Below, in pieces: positions 10,721 to 20,780 of a DNA stretch of 27,732 nt; the stretch's first letter is position 1, and every line of letters begins with the position of its first letter. The DNA comes from Welwitschia mirabilis (taxonomy: Eukaryota; Gnetophyta; Gnetopsida; Welwitschiales), in NCBI GenBank assembly GCA_051453625.1, contig JBOZIK010000001.1, positions 275,790,584 through 275,818,315 of the forward strand, in the 5' to 3' direction. The position numbers and the translations under genes were made by a program. The notes under the pieces were generated by a model. It had not been told where the DNA came from, made no database searches, and saw only the letters and a list, made by a program, of their open reading frames with translations.

Positions 10721-11700
10721 ACATTCTACCGCTTGGCTTGATATATGAAACACCAATCCTACCTTTGATGAACATATTCAAGCCTTAATACAAAATGTAA
10801 GCATAAATTTACCATTTTGAAAAATTTTATAAGAGAATCCTAAATATTTTAAGTTGTGGAAGATCTTATTAAAAGGAAACAAAAATGAACTATACCTAGT
10901 AAAGTATTCCTAGCCCAATCTATAACCAACTTAGTCTTACAAAAATGTCTAAAGTTTAAGTATCTAGGGGCAGCAACTATTAGTGTTACTTTAGAAGGTA
11001 ATAAAAGAATAAAAAAATCCTTAATTGATATAGGAGCAAGTGTTAACATTATGCCCTTACACATTTGTCAATGACTTAGGTTGGAAAGTAGAATTGAGCC
11101 TATAAGGATTGCCTTAGAATTAGTAGATACATCAGTAAAGAAACCTTTAGGAGTGATTAAAGACTTAGTGATTTAAATAAAAGAAGCAGTATATCCTATA
11201 GATGTGGTTGTAATTGAAGTTAAGCATAACAGAGGTTATTCATTACTTCTAGATAGAGCTTTTTGTATAATAGCCCATTGTATTATTAATACTATAATTA
11301 GAATGATGGATTGTCACTTAAAAAATAAGAAGTTTATAATTAAAGAATTTGATGCTGCTGAAAAGGACTTAGGTAATGAGTTGAATGGTGAAAGAAAAAT
11401 TAAATCTAGTTTATTTTTACAACATTATCCACTTAAGGAAAGATGGTTAATGCTTCATAAGCCAAACTTATTTTATGATTCACTTTAAGTAGAAAACTTA
11501 AAAGCTTTTAATGATAATTAACTTAATTATAAATATTTAAGAACTAATTATTTTAATTAAGAGAATAGAAAAACTAAAAATGTAAACTATTTAGAAGTCA
11601 AAAATCTAAATAAGACTTAAGATTTCTTATTTTAATGGAAGTCACCCATTATTGCTGTCTAGATGATAGTCTGAGACAATATTTAATTTTGATAAAAATT
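10720..11700 (+). pseudogene. Gypsy aspartic protease, second copy (broken)
   Basis: The pre-protease helix is at 10760-10830. The protease motif SLIDIGASVNIMPLHIC lies at about 11020-11075 and keeps the expected D-x-G-A-S active site, so this copy is better preserved than the first. The C-terminal part forms an open stretch at 11204-11488 with IEVKHNRGYSLLLDRAFC, where the family has L-G-R; here Gly is Asp. The segment passes into the spacer before reverse transcriptase near 11700. Stops upstream and downstream break the polyprotein. Confidence 0.82.
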
Positions 11701-11989
11701 TAACAAAAAATAAAAATCTGAATTTAAATATGTGGACTAAAATATATCTTCCTATGTGATGATCAAAATAAAACTTTAATAATAAACAAGGATCTTTTCC
11801 CTCAATAATAGTTAATTCTAATATCACTTTTGAAATCTAAGGTTAATGTATTTACTTGATTCCACAAAGATTTAATAGCCATTTCTACCTCTATTATTCA
11901 ACATAAAATCTACCTTGACAATAATGCAAAACCTGTTAGGCAACCCTAACATAGAATAAATCCAGCCTTTAAACAAGTTATAACAGAAA

Positions 11990-12720
11990 TGGATTAGCCA
12001 TTTAATAGTAGTACCTAAAAAAGATGGGAAGTGGAGAATGTGTATTAATTTTAAAAAATTAAATGAAGTAACTAAGAAAGACCATTGTCCTTTATCTTTC
12101 CTTGATCAAATACTTGATAGAATTCAAGGATATGATTTTTATTATTTTCTTGATGGTCATAGTGATTACAATCAGGTTTGTATTGCTAGTAAGGATTAGG
12201 CTAAAACTACTTTTACTTCACCCTTTGGAACTGTTACTTTTAGATGTATGCCTTTTGGACTTTGCAATGATCTTAATACTTTTTAACATGAAATGATGGG
12301 TATTTTTTCTGATATGTTAGAGGATTTAATAGAATCTTTTATAGATGAATTTTCAATCTATAGTAAAAACTTTGAACAAATCTTAGAAAGGCTAGAGAAA
12401 GTCCTTGATAGATGCATTACTAGTGGCCTATATTTGAGTTGAAAGAAAAGTTTCTTTTTAGTTGATACTAGAATTGTCTTAAGTCATCACATTTCTAATA
12501 AAGGAATTGGAATAAACCCTAAAAAGTTAGTATCATTAAAAACCTAAATCCTTCAACCAATGTAAAACAAGTTTGATTCTTACTTGGTTATTGTTATTTA
12601 AGATTATGCAAAAATTTGTAAATCCCTTTACTTGTTACTTGAGAAAGAAGCTAAATTTAATTGGAATGAATCTTGTTAGCTTTCTTTTGACATGCTTAAA
12701 GATAAAATCTCCTTCAAACT
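11990..12720 (+). pseudogene. Gypsy reverse transcriptase (broken)
   Basis: The family enzyme copies element RNA into cDNA. Visible in one frame are VVPKKDGKWRMCINFKKLNE (12006-12065), a YFLDGHSDYNQ block, then TTFTSPFGTVTFRCMPFGLC (12209-12268), and the catalytic block at 12338-12361 reading FIDEFSIY. Athila-type enzymes have F-M-D-D-F here, so the second catalytic Asp is Glu. In-frame stops are at 12197 and 12284, both at positions where the family usually has Gln. The downstream connection region (ISNKGIGINPKK) is visible near 12490. The domain order and motifs make the gypsy/Athila call firm. Confidence 0.9.
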
Positions 12721-13100
12721 TATTGTAACGGGACCTAATTGGAATAAAGATTTTGAGTTAATGTGTAATGCTAGTAATATTACCATGTTGGGGTGCCTGA
12801 ATAAAAATTTGAAAACAATTTTTTATCTAAATCTTAAATGAATTTTATGACTATAAAAAAGAAATGTTAGTGATTATCTTTTACCTTGATATACTTAGAA
12901 ATTATATTTTAGGATTTTATACAAATGTTTATACTAACTATGTAGTAATTAGATACCTTATGACCAAGAAAGATTTTAGTGCTAGACTTATTAGATGGGT
13001 ACTCCTCATGTAAGAATTTAATTTAACCATCATTAATAAAGCTAGAAAACATAATAGTGTAGTAGGTCATTTGTCATATCTTTCTGCATCTCTTGATGAT
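12720..13100 (+). pseudogene. Gypsy RNase H (broken)
   Basis: Follows reverse transcriptase directly. A P-N-W-N-K-D-F-E-L-M-C-N-A-S block lies near 12733-12775. Then come EMLVIIFYLDILRNYILGF and TNYVVIRYLM at about 12860-12960, and SARLIRW at about 12975-13000. The family has T-D-H-A-A where this has T-N-Y-V-V, so a catalytic Asp is lost. The frame shifts more than once. RNase H would remove RNA from the RNA-DNA hybrid during cDNA synthesis. Confidence 0.82.
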
Positions 13101-13239
13101 CTTATGGTTAATGATTCTTTGCTAAATGAACAACTTTTTCTTATATCTTCTACTCATTCTTCTCTTTGATATGCTGATATTGTTAATTATTTTGTTACCA
13201 TAAAAACACCACAATATTAGACTTATAATCAAAGAAGAT

Positions 13240-14489
13240 TCTTTCTCTATAAAATAGGTATTTATGAATGGATAGAGCCATATGTTTATCATAGGTGTAA
13301 AGACCAAATCATGCACAAATGTGTAGCTGAATAAGAAAAATCTGACATCCTTCATCTTTATCATGGTAGTATTTGTGGAGGTTATTTTAGTGGATAGAAA
13401 ATATAAAAATCCTTCACTCTAGTTTTCATTAGCCTACTCTTTTTGAGGACTATTTTGATTTTGTTATAAGATGTAATGCCTATCCATGTTATGGTAGTCT
13501 TATTCATTCTTAAGAAATACTCCTTAAACCTATTCTTAAATGTAAACCTTTTGACTATTGGGGAATTGATTTTTTAGGCCCTATTAAACCACTTTCTAGT
13601 AATAAGAACTACATTTTAGTGGCCGTTGATTACGTTACTAAATGGGTTGAAGCTATTCCTACTTCTATGAATAATGCCTAAACTATTTGTACTTTTCTTA
13701 GAACTTATATTTTTTAATATTTTGGTTTTCCTAGGATTATCATTAGTGATCAAGAAAATAATTTTATTAATTAAATTTTTAGAAAAATTCTTTTATTCAT
13801 TAGAATATAACATAGAGTAGCTTGTTCTTATCATCCACAAATCAATGGTTAAGTTGAAAATGCAAATAGAGAAATTAAGATAATGCTATAACAACTTGTC
13901 TCTATTAATAAGAAATCTTGGGGTTTTGAGCTTAATGATGTTCTTTGGGCTTATCATACTATTTGGCATAATTCTCTTATTTTTTCACCTTATAAACTTG
14001 TATATGGGAAAGTTTGTATTTTACTTATTGATGTGTGTTATAATCTAATCATTCTTCTTATTAACTTAATCTTATAGACCTTCATGAGAATCTTAAACAT
14101 AGATTAGTCTAACTTGATCATTTAGTAAAAAACATACTCATGTTATACATCATCAGCAAATTCACAAAGCCCAAGCTAAGTTCAAACATGATAAAAATTT
14201 ACTTTATAAAAAGTTTAAACCTGGTCAACTTGTTCTTTTATACAATACTAGAGTACATCGTTTACATAACAACTTGATCTCTAAATGATTAGCCTCTTAT
14301 CTTATAGAAAAAGTACATTATAATGGCTCTATTGAGATTTCCAACCTAGAAACTATTGAGATTTAGAAAGTTAATGAATAAAGGTTGAAAATATACAAAA
14401 AATCTTTTGATGCAATCTTAAACATGATAGAAGTAATTGATTTGGAGGTTCCTCTTAATGAGGAGGACTTTCATGCTATCATTGTCTAA
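13240..14489 (+). pseudogene. Gypsy integrase (broken, D,D35E spacing intact)
   Basis: The N-terminal zinc-binding region appears near 13265-13500 (EPYVYHRCKDQIMHKC, HLYHGSICGGYFSG, then RCNAYPC). The catalytic core has Asp in YWGIDFLGP (codon 13568), Asp in ISDQENNF (13748) and Glu in VENANREI (13856). There are 59 residues between the two Asp and 35 between Asp and Glu, exactly the D,D35E arrangement. Stops within the core are at 13679, 13715, 13772, 13808 and 13850. The C-terminal part includes VLWAYHT (about 13940), KFKPGQLVLLYNTRVHRLHN (14207-14270) and a G-S-I-E-I-S-N block near 14325. The frame ends with TAA at 14488. It would have integrated element cDNA. Confidence 0.9.
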
Positions 14490-16639
14490 ATTCTCTCTTA
14501 TCTTATTTCTTTGATGCATGTTATAATGTCACTTGATTATATTTTAGACTTGACTTATGTACTGCTTTATGAAGTTTCCACAACTAGTATTCATACTTGG
14601 GCATTTTATAGTGATAAGATTGGAGTCACATAAATTTGAGATATTTCCATGTCCATAGACTTTACTTTAAAGGAAGATGCCTTAGTTATTGTGCTTTTTT
14701 TTTAATGGTATAAGGTCTTGTGTTAGTTAGGGGTGTTCTTTTCTATCTTTCATTTCTTTTTTCATCTTCATCCTTTTGAGTATATGATCATGTGGGAATT
14801 ATTCAAGAAAAAAAGAAAAAAATAATAACCATTGTATATTATATTTGTGCTTAAAAAAACATGGTCATTATGATGTCCTACTACAATAGGGTAATTTTTT
14901 TTAAAAAGAACCTTTGGCAATGTCGGTAGCTATGGGAACTCCACTAGGGGTTAGTTGACCATGTTTCATAGGTCCTTACTTCTCTAGCTATAGTTGCACT
15001 CCCTTCATCATGGAAACATTATAATAAACTTTTACTCTATGGAATCAGTGGTGTTCTTAGTGTCATCAGAGATATTTTCTAGACTCTTAATATTCCCATG
15101 TGACCATTTCACTTTTGAGGATTTGGGTGTGTTTTGGGATGTGAGCAGGTGAGTTCATTTTTAAGTAGCTTTTGATCTTATCATTCATTGTTCTAATCAC
15201 TTGATTTTTTTTAATATTATCATAATTAGTGCTTTTTTGAGTGGAACTTTATAGAAGTTATACATTTTGCCATGCATTTTTACTTAAGTGGTTTTATGAT
15301 GTCTTTCATGTGGATTTCCTAGGCTAGAATTTAGAATAAGTAAGTAATCTTCTTCATGTTTCTTGTGTTCATTTTCATTTTTCCTTTCTTTAGTTTTTCA
15401 GTTTGTTATTTTAAAGTCATTTCCATATTTTCTCATCTTCACATAGGACCTTATCATTTAGTACTTTTTTTTTGTTTATTCATGAATGCCATCCTTTTAT
15501 AGCATTAAATTTAAACACAAAATCTTTTATGTTTTAATAGTTTTATGTGATTCCTTGTATCTTTTGGAGTTCTATACTTTGTCTTATTTATTTTTCAATT
15601 TGGGCACATTTATTATGTTCTCCTATCAGATTTTAACCTAGTTAGTATATTTTCTATAGCACTATTTTTTATTTGTTTTGATTTTTTTACTTCATCTTGA
15701 TTTTTCTCATTTCTTGTTTTTCCAAACTTTCTGATAAATACTGATATTTCATGATAATATCTAAGCCTAATCTCCTTGTCTAACATGTTAATTTTTGAAA
15801 AAAATTTCAAAGTCCCATCATCCACCTAGTCATCTGAACAACACAAGCAGACAACAATTTGATTTTTTCTGAGAGTTATCTTAGGGTTATCTTTTGGATG
15901 ACGTGACTAGATAATAATGCTATAAAACTATGGCTCAAACTCGTTTCTTCATTTTCTATTCATTTCTTCATTAGTTCTACCCATTCTTTTGAGAGACAAT
16001 GATCCCCCTCATCCCTATCAATGTGTTAAATCTTGTTCTTGCAAGATTCACCCATAGATTTATCATATTTTTGTAAATTTTCAAAAATGAGGTATATTTT
16101 TCTCTCCCTTAACTTTTTCAATTTTTTCTCTCATTTTTAATCCTTTTGATGTGTAGTTTTCACGCATGTTGATCATCTTTTCATGCTCTTTAATTTAGAA
16201 CTTGCAAATTTTATTTTCATTGCATATTTTAAAAGATATCATCAACTGTGTATTTTACGAGAAACATTTAGATTTTTACTTTTTGGACTTGATTTCTAGA
16301 AAACCATAAGTTGAAACATAGTGGTCCTTTAGGATAAATTGATCAGTTTAATGTGTTCTACAATTCTACCAAATTAGATTTTCATTTGAGCACTTTAAAT
16401 TTTCACCTTATGTGGGGCTCACTTAAAAACTATTTTTTCATTTTTCTTGCATTCTGAAATTTTATTCTTATGACTAGGTAATACAAGATGTATTGACACT
16501 TTTAGAGGTAGGGACAAGACATATTTTTCATAATTATTTACATTTTTTAATCAATTTTGGAGGTCATTTTTTAACATCCACGTGACATATTTAGATTTAT
16601 CCATTAGATATCACATACCTTTTTGGGTATTTTTCACTG
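14490..16639 (+). other. Spacer between pol and the extra 3' ORF
   Basis: About 2.1 kb, AT-rich with many T-runs, and no coding frame I can support. It holds two copies of the CATC-type motif (15816-15840, 15895-15915). A minus-strand open frame at 15613-15825 has no recognisable feature. Long non-coding spacers between integrase and the 3' LTR are common in Athila/Tat elements. Confidence 0.5.
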
Positions 16640-17880
16640 AGTAGGCCTTATACACATAGAGCTAGACAGGCTAAGGCTGAGTTTAAGGTCGTGGAGTAGG
16701 AGGCAAATCCATTAGTACCACCAAAGGTAGAGCGTGTGGAGCTTATACATCCCCTACCTCAACACAGATGTTCACTAACGATTCAAACCACTACCATCCA
16801 AGTCGCAAGACACTTTAGAGATTTCATTAGTAGATTAGAGATAGAGGTCAATCAGAGGCTCTCTGATTTATAGCTCTATTGGATAATGGATACACATGGG
16901 ACATACTATATGTTAGAGTCCAAGGAGTTTATGACATGATGCACATAGAGAGATGGCCTGATTATCATGGTCATCTAGTGGATATGATCATAGCATCAAT
17001 ATAGGACCACAAGATCATAGTGCTCCCAAATCATATTGTAGTGGTTATAGATCTAGATAGTATTAGGAACTTATATACTCATTCTACTGGTGGTACAGAG
17101 GAGTACCATACATATGGTATAGCACTAGATATTCCAGTGGATTTAATGTTGGATAGGCAAGGTATCCTTGTGACTCACTTGATCCTAGCCTACAAAGTTT
17201 TACATAGAGGGCTAAATCATATCATTATCCCATCATTTCATAATAGTTACACCATAGTCGTACATCTTGAGAGATTACTAGCATTCAGGCAGAATGATTA
17301 GATGGACTTACTGACTTTATATGGAGGAGACTTAGGTCTATGGTCGAGGAACAACAGCTACAGACTCTGGGATATCCATGCCTCCTCTCAGCCATGTTTC
17401 AATGATTTGAGTAAGCAGCACCTTACACATATTCAGACTTCTACTCACTATCTTTAGGACATGGATATACAGATACTAAGAGAGGCAAATAGACCTCAGG
17501 TTTGGAGACCTATGGTTAGAGCATCATTAGTGTGAATCCAGGCCCTTTTGGTAGAGACCACTAAGACTATCAGGGGTTTAGTTAATGGAGGTATCTCGAT
17601 GCTAGATCATAGGATCTAGACACTTCAGCAGATGATCCAGATAATTGAGAGAAGAGTTTAATACTCTAAGGAGTAAATAGTCAACATATGTCAGTTCATC
17701 GTATCCATCGACTAGAGTGTAACAATGGTCCATTTAGAGGCAGTCCATCTATAGGGAGATGAGGTAGTTTACTCTATTTCTACATCATTGGATTTGTATT
17801 TTCCTATAGACCCTAAGCACCTTCCTTCTTCTCTTCCTACACCTAAGCCTATTAACCATACTAAGTTTATTATAAGACAT
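16640..17880 (+). pseudogene. Extra ORF between integrase and 3' LTR (plant-transposon-protein-like, broken)
   Basis: A coding-looking remnant with clearly higher G+C than its surroundings. One frame is followed from about 16865: LLDNGYTWDILYVRVQGVYD, ERWPDYHGHL, a TAG at 17002, then an open stretch 17020-17301 with TYGIALDIPVDLMLDRQGI and ILAYKVLHRGLNHIIIPSFH. After a TAG at 17299 a one-base shift near 17315 restores a sensible reading (IWRRLRSMVEEQQLQTLGY). Earlier parts (16640-16860) read in another frame (ARQAKAEFKVVE). The layout, a mid-protein L-x-H-x-I helix followed by W-R-R and L-G-Y-P, recalls the 'putative plant transposon protein' domain found in Athila/Tat-like elements. That match is from memory and weak. 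It shows no transmembrane run that would support an envelope-like protein. Confidence 0.5.
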
Positions 17881-18396
17881 TGAGGGGAGTTATTTATATC
17901 ATTTTTTGTATCTTCTACTCTATATGTTTTATACTTAAAACTCATGATTATATATATGTATATCTTATTTTGAGTTCAGCATCACATATTTTTATATGAT
18001 TTTTATGCTTATTTTTCTTTTTACATTTTATGATGAGGATTGATTATGTTGGTCACAATCATTTTTCATATTTATTTCAGTAAGGAGCTTTCAATTATAA
18101 ATGCATTTTTTGATATCTGTCTAAAATTTTTATCACAAATTCTATTTTCCAAGAATAATTCTTAAGCTTGTTGTCCTCCATATCATCCAGATGATGCCCT
18201 AGACCACAGTATGGCTAGTAACTCAAACAGATAAGACATTTCAGTTTTCTATTTTTACACAATTCAATTTATATCTCTGAGATTTTTAAAAAATTTTCTT
18301 AGATGATTTTTTTAATATCTAAGTTGTTTTTATTATTAGATAAGTTAGTTCGCAATCCTAGTTAACCACCTAGTTTCATCAAGAACTGATAAGACT
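17881..18396 (+). other. Non-coding region before the 3' LTR
   Basis: No gene seen. It starts with a purine-rich GACATTGAGGGGAGTT (17876-17891) that looks like a second polypurine tract. It contains a nearly palindromic ATCATCCAGATGAT at 18182-18195. The rest is T-rich. Confidence 0.45.
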
Positions 18397-18408
18397 AAAT
18401 GGGGGTTA
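18397..18408 (+). other. Polypurine tract
   Basis: AAATGGGGGTTA immediately precedes the 3' LTR start TGTTACGTTGCC. This is the usual G-rich primer for plus-strand cDNA synthesis in Athila/Tat elements (family form has a run of G after AGTTT), here slightly decayed. Confidence 0.7.
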
Positions 18409-19671
18409 TGTTACGTTGCCAACTTATATGTATTTGATAGGATATTTTAAGTATTTTTGTAGGATATTAAATAATTTTATGTTGAATTTCTATGATAATG
18501 GAGACCTAAGATAAAAGATACAAAAACATGAAATCTTTATGACATTTTTGCAATATTTTTAATAGTTTACAAAAGTTTCTATCTGAAGTAAAATTCCTAC
18601 AAACATTAAGGCTAATGTATTACATGAACACTTGTAAAAGTCAATTGTCCACCTCATCGTCTAAGCTATTGTTTGGACAATAGAATATTTAAGCCAACAA
18701 AGATGCTAACTGAAATAAATCTAGTAAATGATATAGAATTTTTATGAGGTAGCATCATCTTCTGTATTATCTAGACGACTAGTACGACGACATCTAAAAT
18801 AATGTTTCAGTGAACTTCACCTAAATTTAGCCATTTGTCTCTGTGTTTCTTGCATAGTGATTAGTGTTATGTCCATATCTAATTGTCTTGTTTGTTTGTG
18901 AGTCTATTTTTGTCAATAAGTATCAGCTTCGCCTTGACTCCTATTTGTTTTTGCTTACATCAAAAATTCTTATGATAAGAGATCTAAGGGTCAAATATTC
19001 ATCCATTATAGTTGTAGAGAGATGTCTTCCTTAGTGTTGGGTTGTGCTTTCTCCATTGAGGTGTAGCTACTTTGTAACATGGATGTTGGTTTGAAATTAA
19101 TTCAAATAACTCTTTTCTATTTTCTTATGCTTATTGTGTGCATATCCTTTATAGTTTATGTTGCTTCTATTTCCGTGATAGCTTCTTAAGTGATATAAAT
19201 TATGAGGATAACATTTGTTAAGGTTAAGCATTATTAGTTTAGATGCGTTGCTTCTTTTTCCAAACTAACTTTGCATACTTTTATATTTTGTTTGATGTAT
19301 CTAATAACTTAGGTTGGTCTTAATCTAGTGACAACATTTCTTGATTAATCTAGATTATATAGGGTCAACCTCTATGATAGGACCATCTGGTAATCGAATG
19401 AAAATCATACTTAGATTAGATTTTCATTCATTCACATAAGTATGTTACATTATCATTTTTTGCATTATTCTTTATTTCTGTTGTTAAGATACATAAGTGT
19501 TTCATCTTAAAATCAACTCTCACTCTTCTCATCTATGCCTTTAATAAGAATACAATATTTGGGTCACTCCCATCTACATTACTATGTTGTGTTATGCAAA
19601 ATCTATATTTATTTGTGAATGATAAGATCTTCTTGAGAGCATGAACATTTGCACAAATATGCACTACAACA
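18409..19671 (+). repeat. 3' LTR of the plus-strand gypsy element
   Basis: 1263 bp, TGTTACGTTGCC...GCACTACAACA, colinear with 4601-6523. It has no gap, so it shows the full LTR, including the 119 bp hidden in the 5' copy. It ends exactly where minus-strand RNase H sequence of another element begins. The five bases after it (AAACT) do not match the five before the 5' LTR (ATAAT), so no target-site duplication is seen. Confidence 0.9.
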
Positions 19672-20018
19672 AAACTCTGCCTCAAAACTTGAGGACTTAT
19701 CTGATGTTTATATAGCATATATTTAATGGCTGCATCATCTTTATGAACATTAGTATAGAAGCCAATAAGATAATATCTAAAATTTTCTAATGATAGTATA
19801 ATTAATAGTAATTCTCTCTCGATAGTCAAATAATTACTTTGAACTGGATTTATCATTCTACTAAAATAAACGATCACATGATTTTTTTTAATCAATCCTC
19901 TAGCCCAAAATAGCTCCTATTACATATTTACTAGCATTTATCATTAATTCAAACTAAACTAATAGTTAAGACCTAGTAATGTGGGAACAGTTAATTTTTT
20001 CTTAAGGATCCCAAAGGG
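19672..20018 (-). pseudogene. Second gypsy element: RNase H (broken, truncated)
   Basis: Minus strand. It reads VIVYFSRMINPVQSNYLTIE and RELLLIILSLENFRYYLIGF, then NVHKDDAAIKYMLYKHQISP, a clear gypsy RNase H. The family T-D-H-A-A block is K-D-D-A-A, keeping the Asp. The sequence stops abruptly at 19672, where the plus-strand LTR begins; the apparent continuation into 19533-19671 is LTR read through by chance. Upstream (19896-20018) the start of the domain is visible through stops. Confidence 0.85.
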
Positions 20019-20780
20019 TTATTGATGATTATTGTTCCAACTGAAAGGTGTATCTTTTTCTAACAGATTATGAAGGGGTTTATAAATTTTCAAATAGCCT
20101 TTAATAAACCTCCTATAAAAACCTCCATGCCTAAGAAATGATCTCAATTGTTTAAGACTATTAGGAGGTTCTAGATTTTGTATAACTTTAATCTTAAAGG
20201 GATCTATTTCAATGCCCTCCTTAGAAATAATATGACCCAAAACTACATATTTAGTAAGCATAAAGAAAGATTTTTTCTATCTTAATTTTAATTCACTCTC
20301 AATACATCAGTTCAAAATCTTTTCTTAATGTAGAATAGTTTACTCATAAGAGAACCCCCATACTGATAAATCATTCATAAAATCCTTGATAAAATCATCA
20401 AGTATGTTAGTGAAGACACCTTGCATGACTCTTTGAAAAGTACCTAGGATGCCACATAACATCCTCTAAAATGCATATATACCAAAAGATGAAGTAAAGG
20501 TTGTTAAAGACTAGTCTTTTGATGCAATGTAGATTTGATTATTTCCATTGTACCCATCTAAAAAACAATAGAAGTTGTGTCCCTATATTTTATTAAGCAC
20601 TTAATCAAGGAAAGGTAGAGAAAAATGATCCTTCTTTGTGACTTGATTGAGTCTCTAGAAGTCTATACAAACCCTTCATTTTTCCTCTTTTTTAGGAACA
20701 ACTATTATTGAAGTCATCCACTTACTGTCAGCAATTGGATAAATGATATTTACATCTATAAGCTTAATGATTTCATTTTT
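20019..20780 (-). pseudogene. Second gypsy element: reverse transcriptase (broken)
   Basis: Minus strand. At 20019-20261 an open stretch reads VLGHIISKEGIEIDPFKIKV and RSFLRHGGFYRRFIKGYLKI, the conserved connection region. The catalytic block near 20365-20390 reads FMNDLSVWG, where the family has F-M-D-D, so a catalytic Asp is Asn. The N-terminal part near 20690-20765 reads NIIYPIADSKWMTSIIVVPK. It differs clearly from the plus-strand element at the same motifs, so this is a separate Athila-like family rather than an inverted copy. Confidence 0.87.

Noticed and set aside
12102-12296. Plus-strand hydrophobic frame of 64 codons
   Set aside because: It is an out-of-frame reading of reverse transcriptase.
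13122-13364. Minus-strand frame of 80 codons
   Set aside because: Antisense of the integrase zinc-binding region.
15613-15825. Minus-strand Lys/Arg-rich frame of 70 codons
   Set aside because: It lies in the T-rich spacer, with composition explained by the base bias and no known motif.
16640-17880. Envelope-like gene in the gypsy element
   Set aside because: Position fits, but there is no signal peptide, transmembrane run or glycoprotein-like Cys pattern.
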